In this document: positions 36,712 to 44,694 of the stretch, piece after piece | How positions within the stretch are numbered: the first letter of the stretch is position 1 | How the letters are laid out: each line of letters opens with the position of its first letter | Assembly: GCA_902530685.1 (NCBI GenBank) | Contig: CACAAZ010000004.1 | Span: 1-62,569, forward strand | Length of the DNA stretch: 62,569 bases | Direction: 5' to 3' | Source of the DNA: an uncultured Alphaproteobacteria bacterium | GTDB taxonomy: Bacteria; Pseudomonadota; Alphaproteobacteria; HIMB59; GCA-002718135 | Translations under genes and position numbers: made by a program | Notes under the pieces: generated by a model | The model's input: the letters and a program-made list of their open reading frames with translations, nothing else | What the model was told of the DNA's origin: nothing | Database searches by the model: none

Positions 36712-36756
36712 TGTTCAATATATTTTTTTTCATTAAATTGAACATGCAGTCGCATG
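36712..36756. promoter_or_regulatory. two inverted repeats upstream of soxB
   Basis: In the 109-base gap between the racemase-like gene and soxB there is an 8-bp inverted repeat (TGTTCAAT at 36712-36719, ATTGAACA at 36737-36744, spacer 17) and next to it CATGC/GCATG (36743-36747, 36752-36756, spacer 4). These are the only structures in the gap and could be operator sites or an attenuator for the sox genes. No regulator gene is present in the window to link to them. Confidence 0.35.
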
Positions 36757-36792
36757 CTTTATAGCCTTAATTTAAGACCAAAAATAAAGCAT

Positions 36793-37815
36793 TTAACTAC
36801 TTGGCCATGTATCATTTAATTTATACCCTTCTGGGAAAGGATCATCTTTAGAAATATATAGTTTTTGCTCTCCTGTAATAAAAGCAGACCCTTTTATTGA
36901 TGGAATGATCATATGTTTATTTTCTTTTGTATATTCCTTCAAAATAAAAGTTTCAAATGAAGACCCTATTATTGATCTTGATATAAATTTCTCATTAAGT
37001 TGTATTTCATTTTTAGCATACATAAGTGCTAATCGTGCAGAAGTACCAGTTCCACAAGGTGAGCGATCCAACTTACCAGGTCTGATACAAACAGTATTCC
37101 AACCCTCTTTTTGATTAAAATCATTAGATTTTATTGGCTCAATAAACTGACAAAAAGAAATATAATTTAGACTTGGAAGTGTGGGATGATTAAATCCTAA
37201 GCTAATGTTCGCTTCTCTAACAATTTCTTTTGAAATTTTTACAAATTTATCAGCATTGTTACTTTCTATAGTTAAATTAAAATCACTTGCATTACAAATA
37301 ACAAAACTATCACCTCCAAATACGGTGCTAACAATTATTTCACCATATGAAGGAGTTTTAAGTTTTACTTCAAGTTGATCAACAAAAGATGGCAAGTTTT
37401 GTACTTCAACAAATTTTACTTTATTATTCTTTATAAATGCTTTTATAGGTATAATACCTCCAGGGGCCTCAAGCATAAATTCAGTAATTGGATCCTCCAT
37501 TTTAATAAAACCTTTTTCAAGAAGTACTGTAGCTACACAAATACTATTAGAACCGCTCATAGGTGGATTATCTTCTGGTTCCATAATAATAAATCCAGCT
37601 TTAGCCTTTTCATTATTAGGAGGAACTATTAAATTAAAATGTTTAAAAACACCTCCTCTTGGTTCATTTAACAAAAAATTTCTAAATTTTTTATCATCAA
37701 ATAAAAATTTTGATTGATCAAGAATCGTATCTCCTTTTAAATCAATATTTCCAGCAACAATGACATCGCCTATTTCTCCACAACAATGAGCGTTATAGAT
37801 TTGAATTTCCTGCAT
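36793..37815 (-). CDS. proline racemase family enzyme (hydroxyproline epimerase/dehydratase type)
   Basis: 340 residues of the proline racemase superfamily. The second catalytic Cys is clear in DRSPCGTGTSAR near 254. The first Cys position (MCGH in racemases) reads MSGSNSICVAT near 88, so Ser stands in place of Cys there. Ser/Cys members are known among 4-hydroxyproline 2-epimerase and trans-3-hydroxyproline dehydratase-like enzymes; Cys/Cys is needed for plain proline racemase. It starts one base inside the stop of the M24 gene upstream (coupled). The dadA-like gene at 20309 could oxidise a D-hydroxyproline product. Confidence 0.72.
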   Translation of the reverse strand: MQEIQIYNAHCCGEIGDVIVAGNIDLKGDTILDQSKFLFDDKKFRNFLLNEPRGGVFKHFNLIVPPNNEKAKAGFIIMEPEDNPPMSGSNSICVATVLLEKGFIKMEDPITEFMLEAPGGIIPIKAFIKNNKVKFVEVQNLPSFVDQLEVKLKTPSYGEIIVSTVFGGDSFVICNASDFNLTIESNNADKFVKISKEIVREANISLGFNHPTLPSLNYISFCQFIEPIKSNDFNQKEGWNTVCIRPGKLDRSPCGTGTSARLALMYAKNEIQLNEKFISRSIIGSSFETFILKEYTKENKHMIIPSIKGSAFITGEQKLYISKDDPFPEGYKLNDTWPSS

Positions 37816-38969
37816 TAATTAATAATTAGATCTTCAATAGCTTTTGAGTGATGTGTGATTTGTTCGTATCCATTTTCGGTTATTATAAAACTATCACCTA
37901 CTTGACCTCTAAAATCTTTTGCACTACTTCCTCCATCTACAGCAAATACCATTCCAGGCTTTAAAACAGTTTTATTGCCAACTACTAGTTGAGGTTCCTC
38001 TAAAAAACTAAATCCTGTACCTCTTCCACACCTAAATGTTGGGTAGGGGTAACCTTCTGCTTGAATAGTATCAGCATAAGCAGCATGCACTTCTTCTGCA
38101 GTAACTCCAGGGCCTAAGACACTAAGTGCAGCTTTTTGTGATTTTACTGCTACTTCAAATGCTTTAATTTGACTTTCATCTTTAATTTCATTAACCCAAA
38201 ACACTCTGTCAAATCCCAATTTAAATCTATGAAAATTTGTAGATCCACAATAACAACAAAAAACAGGTTCTCCTTTTTTAACTAGTTTGGTTGATGCACG
38301 TCGATGAGTATATGGCAGTTCTTTCCCTGATGTAATAACCGGTAGAAAATGAATGTTAGGTGACATATTAGGACTATCTGGATAATGTGCTTTTAATAGC
38401 TCTGCTGCTTTTCTAGTTCCAGCTTGAGATTGGGCTAAAGCAATTTCGTACTGAGGTACATTATCTGCAATTACTGATTTTGCTCCTTCCATCATTGCCA
38501 TAGCGACTTCACCTGCATGTCTTGCTATTTGTAATTCTTCTGAAGATTTAATCATACGTATATCATTTAAAAAAGGTGTGACATTGCCCATTGTTTTACC
38601 TTGTAATAATTCAGATAAATAATGGTTTACTGTTGCATTAATTTTATATTTTTCACAAAATATGTTTTTATATTTATATATAATTGCAGGTAAAAATTCT
38701 TTCCATTCTTTACCAATACCATCATTCCAAGTTTCAATTTTATCAACTGGAGTATTTTCTGGGACTAAAAGAACATCAAGCAAAGGTGTGATTAGAATAC
38801 TTTTATCATCTTTGGGAACTAGAAGAATCGTAGGTCTATTAAAATCCATATGAAGAAAATCATGATAGCCCGTAAAGTAATACAAATTATCATCATCAGT
38901 AATAATAGCTAAATCAATATCGTGTTCATTCATTTTTTCTCTTAATTTATTTAGATTTTTTTCGAACAT
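37815..38969 (-). CDS. M24-fold hydrolase, closest to creatinase, metal ligands absent
   Basis: 384 residues with a creatinase-type N-terminal domain (LYYFTGYHDFLHMDFNRPT) and catalytic domain. ADNVPQYEIALAQSQAGTRK near 165-185 is close to the corresponding creatinase helix. The metal Asp pair of aminopeptidases is missing (FCCYCGSTNFHRFKLGFDR in that region). Creatinase itself is metal-free and splits creatine into sarcosine and urea; a sarcosine-oxidase-type complex is encoded downstream in the same run, so a creatine-like guanidino substrate is attractive but unproven. It ends one base into the next gene's start. Confidence 0.68.
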   Translation of the reverse strand: MFEKNLNKLREKMNEHDIDLAIITDDDNLYYFTGYHDFLHMDFNRPTILLVPKDDKSILITPLLDVLLVPENTPVDKIETWNDGIGKEWKEFLPAIIYKYKNIFCEKYKINATVNHYLSELLQGKTMGNVTPFLNDIRMIKSSEELQIARHAGEVAMAMMEGAKSVIADNVPQYEIALAQSQAGTRKAAELLKAHYPDSPNMSPNIHFLPVITSGKELPYTHRRASTKLVKKGEPVFCCYCGSTNFHRFKLGFDRVFWVNEIKDESQIKAFEVAVKSQKAALSVLGPGVTAEEVHAAYADTIQAEGYPYPTFRCGRGTGFSFLEEPQLVVGNKTVLKPGMVFAVDGGSSAKDFRGQVGDSFIITENGYEQITHHSKAIEDLIIN

Positions 38970-38994
38970 TCTATTTTCTCCATTTAAATAAATA

Positions 38995-40149
38995 TTATTT
39001 TAGTTGCTGTTCAACCAATTCACTCCAATAGGAAGATCCTATCACCAATAGCTCATCGTTAAAATCATAATCTGGAGAATGTAAAGGTTTTGCATGGGAA
39101 CCTTCAGTACCATTCCCCATTAAAACAAAACAGCCAGGTTTTTCTTCTGACATTATTGAGAAGTCTTCAGAAAATAATCGTGGCTCAATATCACCATCAC
39201 AATTTTCATTACCAAGTAGTGAGATTGCAGCATTAGTAGCAGAATCAGCTTGATCTTTTGAGTTAAATGTTACTGGACAGGTAGTTTCATATTTAACACT
39301 ACCATCTACGCCATGTGCACTACAAATGCCCTCAACAATCTGCAACATTTTTGATGCAATAATTTCATTTGTTTTTTTTGATAATGCTCTGGCATCTCCG
39401 GTCATTTTTACATTACCAGGTAAAACATTTTTTTTTCCATCTGTTATAAATTCAGTAATAGAAACTATACCATTGTCGGCTGGGTTTAATTTTCTTGAAA
39501 CAATGGATTGCAAGGCAACTGCTATTTGCGATCCCACAGTTATAGCATCAACACCCATATGAGGTAATGCTGCATGCCCGCCTTTTGCTTTTATATCTAT
39601 TTCAAATAAATTTTCACTGGCAGTTATAACGCCTTTTCTTGTTCCAAAAGTTCCAATTTTCATATTAGGAATATTGTGCATTGCATATACTTCATCAATA
39701 CTAAATTTTTCAAATAAACCTTCATCAATCATTGTTCTTGCACCAAATGTATTTTCCTCATCGGGTTGAAAAATAAAATACACAGTTCCATTAAAGTTTC
39801 CTTTTTCCGACAAATATTTTGCAGCTCCAAGTAACATTGTTGTATGACCATCATGACCACATGCATGCATTCTATTTTCAAATTTAGATTTATAATTAAA
39901 GTTATTTATTTCATGTATTGGAAGCGCGTCCATATCAGCTCTAATACCTATTGATTTAGAACTTTTTCCTTTTTTTAATACTCCAACTACTCCAGTTCTT
40001 GCTATTCCTTGATGAACCTCTATTCCAAATTCTTTAAGGAGCGATGTAACTTTATTTGAAGCATATTCTTCTTCAAAACTTATTTGAGGATGCATATGTA
40101 AATCATGTCGCCACTCAACTAATTGATTATGTAAAGTCTGTGTTTTCAT
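38995..40149 (-). CDS. M20D amidohydrolase (N-acyl amino acid hydrolase type)
   Basis: 384 residues with M20 metal motifs: WRHDLHMHPQISFEEE near 14, GIRADMDALPI near 72, HACGHDGHTTMLLGAAKYL near 93-111, FQPDEENTFGARTMI near 127-141, and MHNIPNMKIG. It carries a lid domain from about 180 to 290. Such cytoplasmic enzymes cleave N-acyl or amide bonds, as in hippurate or indole-acetyl amino acids. In the ectoine context it might replace the usual EutE/DoeB deacetylase, which I do not see in the window. It follows the PLP enzyme gene by 2 bases. Confidence 0.8.
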   Translation of the reverse strand: MKTQTLHNQLVEWRHDLHMHPQISFEEEYASNKVTSLLKEFGIEVHQGIARTGVVGVLKKGKSSKSIGIRADMDALPIHEINNFNYKSKFENRMHACGHDGHTTMLLGAAKYLSEKGNFNGTVYFIFQPDEENTFGARTMIDEGLFEKFSIDEVYAMHNIPNMKIGTFGTRKGVITASENLFEIDIKAKGGHAALPHMGVDAITVGSQIAVALQSIVSRKLNPADNGIVSITEFITDGKKNVLPGNVKMTGDARALSKKTNEIIASKMLQIVEGICSAHGVDGSVKYETTCPVTFNSKDQADSATNAAISLLGNENCDGDIEPRLFSEDFSIMSEEKPGCFVLMGNGTEGSHAKPLHSPDYDFNDELLVIGSSYWSELVEQQLK

Positions 40150-40151
40150 TT

Positions 40152-41597
40152 TTAATTAATATTATTAAATTCTTTAATCTTATCATCTAATGAGAGCATT
40201 TGTTTATAATGATGATCCCAAAAATTTTGACTTCTTCTTTTTTCAAAATCATCTAAATTGATTCCTTGTTGCTCCACCCAAGTATAATAACCAAGATTGA
40301 AAATTCTTTCTTTATCTCTTTGATTAAGCTCTAATGTATTATCAGTATTTGCACCTTTTAAGAATTCTCCAAATATTTCACCACACGTAGTTTCATCATA
40401 TATATTTTTAAATTCTTCCTTGGTTTTATTTAATTCTGAAAGATACAAATCTGCTCCATCTGTTGCAACTGTGACAATTGCATCTTCTTTACCTAATTTC
40501 ATATATTTAGCTAATTTAATTGAAGCTAATATATTAGCTATTGCAGAAAAACCGAATTCTGGAAGTCTTTTTACAAAATTATTATCAAAACCTTTTTTTC
40601 TAGTTAAGTATTCTTGACCAATCTCTGTATTAAACATCATATTCAAATTATTAGTTGCACGATCTGTAATACCTACAACAAAGTCTGAATTCATTACATT
40701 ATGAATTAGGGGGACATGTTTGTCACCTATTCCTTGTATATTATGTTCACCATAGCCATTATTAAGCAAAGTTGGGCACTCTAAGGCTTCCACAACGGCT
40801 ATCTTTGCATTTAACTTTTCTTTTAAGTAATCTCCTGCAGCAAGTGTGCCACTTGATCCTGATGCACTAACATAAAATCTTGCTTTTAAGTCTGTATCAC
40901 CTTTTACTTGTAAAAAAGATTTTTCAAACGAAGGACCAGTTACTGAACGGTGAATTGCATAGTTGTAATATTCATCAAACTGGTTGATAATATCATTATT
41001 TGGATCTTTTTTTAGCTCATTACAAGCGTCATAAATTTCTTTGACATTACTCTCAGTGCCTTTAGTTTTAATTATATCATTTTTATCCTCAACCCATTTT
41101 TCTAACCAGTTAAATCTTTCTTGACTCATCCCTTCAGGTAAAATTGCAACACTTTTTAAACCAAGTATTCTAGAAATAGCAACTCCTCCTCTACAATAAT
41201 TTCCAGTTGATGGCCAAACAGCTTTTTGTTTTTCATAATCGAAACTACCGTTAAGAATTCTGGGTAATAAACATCCATAAGCTGCCAAAACTTTATGTGC
41301 TGTTATCATAGGAAATAATCTTCCTATATTAACAATTATCTTTGCTTCAACTCCTGTAAATTCATCTGGTAAAACAATGTGCTCTGGAACATTTGAAAAG
41401 TTCGAGTGATCTCTATTATTAAACCAGTGAACTCTAAATAAATTTTTTGGATCAGCTGCATCTTTATCAATCGATTTTAAATTTGATTTAACATCTTCAT
41501 TTATAATATGTGGATTTTGTAATTCAGAAATTGTTGGAAGCACTATTCCTCTATCCCTAAAGTATCTTGATGTTTTATCTATTATTTGTTCGTTCAT
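40152..41597 (-). CDS. PLP-dependent fold-type II enzyme of unclear specificity
   Basis: 481 residues, longer than cysteine synthase or threonine dehydratase. The likely Schiff-base Lys is in ITAHKVLAAYGCLLPRI near 120 (an AHK motif as in tryptophan synthase beta). WPSTGNYCRGGVAISRILG near 149 is the STGN phosphate/substrate loop, and ASGSSGTLAAGDYL near 255 is the glycine-rich phosphate grip. A long C-terminal tail follows (about 400-481) with WVEQQGI and a HHYKQM end. It may cleave or replace a beta or gamma substituent of an amino acid. It sits 3 bases after eutC, so a role in osmolyte breakdown is likely; reaction unknown. Confidence 0.6.
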   Translation of the reverse strand: MNEQIIDKTSRYFRDRGIVLPTISELQNPHIINEDVKSNLKSIDKDAADPKNLFRVHWFNNRDHSNFSNVPEHIVLPDEFTGVEAKIIVNIGRLFPMITAHKVLAAYGCLLPRILNGSFDYEKQKAVWPSTGNYCRGGVAISRILGLKSVAILPEGMSQERFNWLEKWVEDKNDIIKTKGTESNVKEIYDACNELKKDPNNDIINQFDEYYNYAIHRSVTGPSFEKSFLQVKGDTDLKARFYVSASGSSGTLAAGDYLKEKLNAKIAVVEALECPTLLNNGYGEHNIQGIGDKHVPLIHNVMNSDFVVGITDRATNNLNMMFNTEIGQEYLTRKKGFDNNFVKRLPEFGFSAIANILASIKLAKYMKLGKEDAIVTVATDGADLYLSELNKTKEEFKNIYDETTCGEIFGEFLKGANTDNTLELNQRDKERIFNLGYYTWVEQQGINLDDFEKRRSQNFWDHHYKQMLSLDDKIKEFNNIN

Positions 41598-41600
41598 AAT

Positions 41601-42578
41601 TTATAACCTTGTACCTAAATTTTTTTTCATTGCGATATCAAAAGTAAACCTAGCTATAGCAGTATCCTGAACACCTGTGCCAGTTAAATCACATAAAGTG
41701 ATATCCTCTTTATTTTTTCTTCCTAATGCTGGATTTAAAATAACTTCTCCTATTTCATTAAAATTTTCATTTATGGAAATTATATTAGCCTTAATAGCGT
41801 GGTGTAATTCACCTAATACTGCGGTTTGAGACTGACTGTCAGGAATATAGGTATCACATTTTTTTATTATATCAGGATCTATTTCATTTTTTTCTTCAGC
41901 ATCTGAGCCCATGGCGGTTATGTGTAATCCTTTCTTCAACCATGCACTTTTAATTAAAGGTGACTTACTTGGTGTAGTTGTAACAACTATTTCTGATAGT
42001 TTAACTAATTCTTCAATTGAGGAAGATTTTTTTATATCAAGACCTAAATACTGAATTTCTCTTTCAAAATTAATCAGTTTTTCTCTATCTCGTGACCATA
42101 TAAATACTGTACTAATAGGACGAACTAATTTTAATGCTTCAAGTTGTAACTTTGCTTGTAAGCCAGCACCTATGATACCTGCTTTTGTTGAATCTGGGTT
42201 GGATAAATATTTTGCAGCGATTGATCCAGCAATTGCGGTACGAATATCTGTTAAATATCCTTCATCTAATAATATTGATTTAATAACACCTGTCTTAGAG
42301 TCTAATAATATCATCATACCATTGCTTGATGGAATACCAAGTTTAGGATTATCAAAAAAACCTGAAGCTATTTTTATTGCATAACTATCTAATCCTTCAA
42401 TGTAAGCTGCTTTAACATCAGTTTCACCATTATATTTATGAACATCAAGTCGTTGAATAGGCGGCATAATGGTATTTCCATCAGCTAAATTCTTAAAAGC
42501 ATCCTCAATAACGGGAATGAGCTGCTCATTTAGTTGAACACATTTCTTGATATCATCTAATTTTAAGAAAACTGTCAT
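41601..42578 (-). CDS. eutC: ectoine utilisation protein EutC (ornithine cyclodeaminase/mu-crystallin family)
   Basis: 325 residues with MPPIQRLDVHKYNGETDVK near 40, GFFDNPKLGIPSSNGMM near 74, DEGYLTDIRTAIAGSIAA near 105 and the Rossmann loop GIIGAGLQAKLQLEAL near 133. This series matches EutC of hydroxyectoine clusters. With EutA and EutB it is thought to convert 5-hydroxyectoine to ectoine by dehydration and reduction. Start overlaps eutB's stop by 4 bases (ATGA). The related enzyme ornithine cyclodeaminase is the main alternative. Confidence 0.75.
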   Translation of the reverse strand: MTVFLKLDDIKKCVQLNEQLIPVIEDAFKNLADGNTIMPPIQRLDVHKYNGETDVKAAYIEGLDSYAIKIASGFFDNPKLGIPSSNGMMILLDSKTGVIKSILLDEGYLTDIRTAIAGSIAAKYLSNPDSTKAGIIGAGLQAKLQLEALKLVRPISTVFIWSRDREKLINFEREIQYLGLDIKKSSSIEELVKLSEIVVTTTPSKSPLIKSAWLKKGLHITAMGSDAEEKNEIDPDIIKKCDTYIPDSQSQTAVLGELHHAIKANIISINENFNEIGEVILNPALGRKNKEDITLCDLTGTGVQDTAIARFTFDIAMKKNLGTRL

Positions 42579-43525
42579 AAAATCAATTTTGAAAATAATT
42601 CAGTATCAATATTACCACCACAAATTAAACAAATTATATTTTTACCTAAGTGTTTTGATAGATTGTCTTTTGCTACTATTACACTGGTCGCTGCTGCGCC
42701 CTCTGTTACTAATCTATGTTCGTGAAAATTTAATCGAATTCCTTCAGCTATTTTTTCCTCACTAACTAAAATAAAATCATCAATTGTTTTTTGAGCAATA
42801 TCAAAGGTATATTTATTTTCTAAACCTATACTACCGCCTAAACAATCAGCCAATGTTTCTAGTTCTTCTACATCGACTGGTTTACCATGCTTTAAACTTT
42901 CATACATAGATGGTCCTCTTTCCATAGAAACAGCAATTACTTTAATATCAGGTTTTTGCAATTTTAACGCGAGTGCAATTCCTCCAATTAATCCGCCACC
43001 TGAAGTTGGAATTATTACTGTATCTACTTCAGGAAAATCATTTAACATTTCTATACCGACAGTTCCCTGGCCTGCAATAACATCTTCGTCATCAAATGGA
43101 TGAATAAAAGGAATATTATTTTTATTTGAAATTTCTCTAGCATACATATCTGCTTCATCACTATTTGATCCATAAATTTCAACATTTGCTCCTAATGCTT
43201 CTATGGCTTCTTTTCTGTATTGTGGAACCATTTTTGACATATAAATTGTAGACTTAATACCCAGTTTACTCGAAGCAAAAGCAACACCTTTTCCATGGTT
43301 GCCTGTTGAAACAGCAATTACACCTTTCTGTTTTTCATCATTTGTTAAAGAAAGTAACTTATTTGTTGCACCTCTTAATTTAAATGAACCTGTTTTTTGA
43401 AGAGATTCTAATTTTAATTTAACGGTCCTATTTTGGGATAATAAATCGGATGTCACTAAAGGAGTATGGTTAATGTACGGTGAAATTTTTTTATGAGACT
43501 CTAAAATTCTATCTAATGAAATCAT
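42575..43525 (-). CDS. eutB: ectoine utilisation protein EutB (threonine dehydratase-like PLP lyase)
   Basis: 316 residues, fold-type II PLP enzyme: TGSFKLRGATNK with the Schiff-base Lys at about 49, STGNHGKGVAFA near 75, DDEDVIAGQGTVG near 143, the phosphate loop TSGGGLIGG near 174, and ICLICGGNID at the end. It resembles threo-3-hydroxyaspartate/threonine dehydratases and matches EutB, which dehydrates hydroxyectoine. Its coupling to eutC supports that reading; a plain serine/threonine dehydratase is the alternative. Confidence 0.72.
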   Translation of the reverse strand: MISLDRILESHKKISPYINHTPLVTSDLLSQNRTVKLKLESLQKTGSFKLRGATNKLLSLTNDEKQKGVIAVSTGNHGKGVAFASSKLGIKSTIYMSKMVPQYRKEAIEALGANVEIYGSNSDEADMYAREISNKNNIPFIHPFDDEDVIAGQGTVGIEMLNDFPEVDTVIIPTSGGGLIGGIALALKLQKPDIKVIAVSMERGPSMYESLKHGKPVDVEELETLADCLGGSIGLENKYTFDIAQKTIDDFILVSEEKIAEGIRLNFHEHRLVTEGAAATSVIVAKDNLSKHLGKNIICLICGGNIDTELFSKLIL

Positions 43526-43534
43526 TTTGATATT

Positions 43535-44689
43535 TTATAATATATATAACCCTCTAGATGTTTTAGATAAAACCTCAACACCTTCATTAGTTATAATAAT
43601 ATTATCAATTAATCTTACTCCTATTTTATCTTCATAGCTAAATGCAGGAGGTTCAATTGCTATAACCATGCCTGGCTCAAATACACGCTCAGAAGATCCA
43701 TCGACTATTAAAGGTTCAACCCATGTTGGTGGAAATGCTATTCCCACTGCGTAACCTGTCATATGTAAACGGTACTTCTCCATACCTGCTTTTTCAATTA
43801 TTGATTTTGCTATATTATGTGCTTTTCTTACTTCTTTACCAGGACCCATCTCTTGAATACATGCGTCTCCAGCTTCTTTTATAACATTAAATATTTCTTT
43901 CATTCTTTCACTTGGTTTACCAACACACATATTTCTTCCAATTGTGCAACAATATCTTCTATAGTGAGATCCAAACTGTAAATGCATGAAATCTCCTTCT
44001 TGTAATTTTTTATCTGATGGTTCACCATGTGCAAACATAGATCTATCTCCAGTTAGAAAATTCATAGGACTAGAAGGTATATCTCCACCATTCATAAACA
44101 TTTCATAATGAATAGTGGCTGATATTTCTCTTTCGGATATTCCTGGCTTTATTGTTTTTAATCCAGCATTGAAACTTATATCTGCAATTTCAGAAGCTTT
44201 GCGAACATATTTCAATTCCGTTTCTGATTTTAGCAGTTTTATTTCTCCAACTAGATCTGTTGAAATATGAACAATTGAGTCTCCAAGTATTTCATTAATT
44301 TTGTTGTATTCAAATGGATGAAGGTAATAATAAGGTACTTCAATCCCAATTCTTTTTTTTAAGAGTTTTTTTTCTACCATTAGTTTGTATGTGGCATCAA
44401 TAGGATCTTCAGGTTCTTGTCCACCCCAGCCATATACTTCATCTGCCATGGAATGCTCATTCATCATTTCCACTTCAGATCTTCTAGTCATCATAATAAT
44501 TGGATCAGAATCAATTGGAAAAAGTAAAACTTCAAATTCTTGATATCCTTTTGCAGGAGTACCAATTAAATAATTTATGTTGGTTGGCGATATTACCATT
44601 AAAAGTTCAATATTAAATTTTTTCATCGAACTTCGAGTTTTGTCCCACCTTTCTCTAAATTCTTCTTTAGAAAAAAAATCTTTAGACAT
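43535..44689 (-). CDS. M24-fold hydrolase, metal ligands partly lost
   Basis: 384 residues, creatinase/prolidase fold. N-terminal domain has TNINYLIGTPAKGYQEFEVLL near 32. In the catalytic domain the DxG...GDxTR metal segment reads HLQFGSHYRRYCCTIGR, so both Asp are missing, while the late Glu/Asp strand (IAIEPP, GVRLIDNIIITNEG) is kept. TGYAVGIAFPPTW near 310 replaces the metal-His motif and is shared with the next M24 gene upstream. It therefore looks like an amide/amidine hydrolase in the ectoine-hydrolase/creatinase group rather than a peptidase. It lies 5 bases after its paralogue and 9 before eutB. Confidence 0.68.
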   Translation of the reverse strand: MSKDFFSKEEFRERWDKTRSSMKKFNIELLMVISPTNINYLIGTPAKGYQEFEVLLFPIDSDPIIMMTRRSEVEMMNEHSMADEVYGWGGQEPEDPIDATYKLMVEKKLLKKRIGIEVPYYYLHPFEYNKINEILGDSIVHISTDLVGEIKLLKSETELKYVRKASEIADISFNAGLKTIKPGISEREISATIHYEMFMNGGDIPSSPMNFLTGDRSMFAHGEPSDKKLQEGDFMHLQFGSHYRRYCCTIGRNMCVGKPSERMKEIFNVIKEAGDACIQEMGPGKEVRKAHNIAKSIIEKAGMEKYRLHMTGYAVGIAFPPTWVEPLIVDGSSERVFEPGMVIAIEPPAFSYEDKIGVRLIDNIIITNEGVEVLSKTSRGLYIL

Positions 44690-44694
44690 GAATA

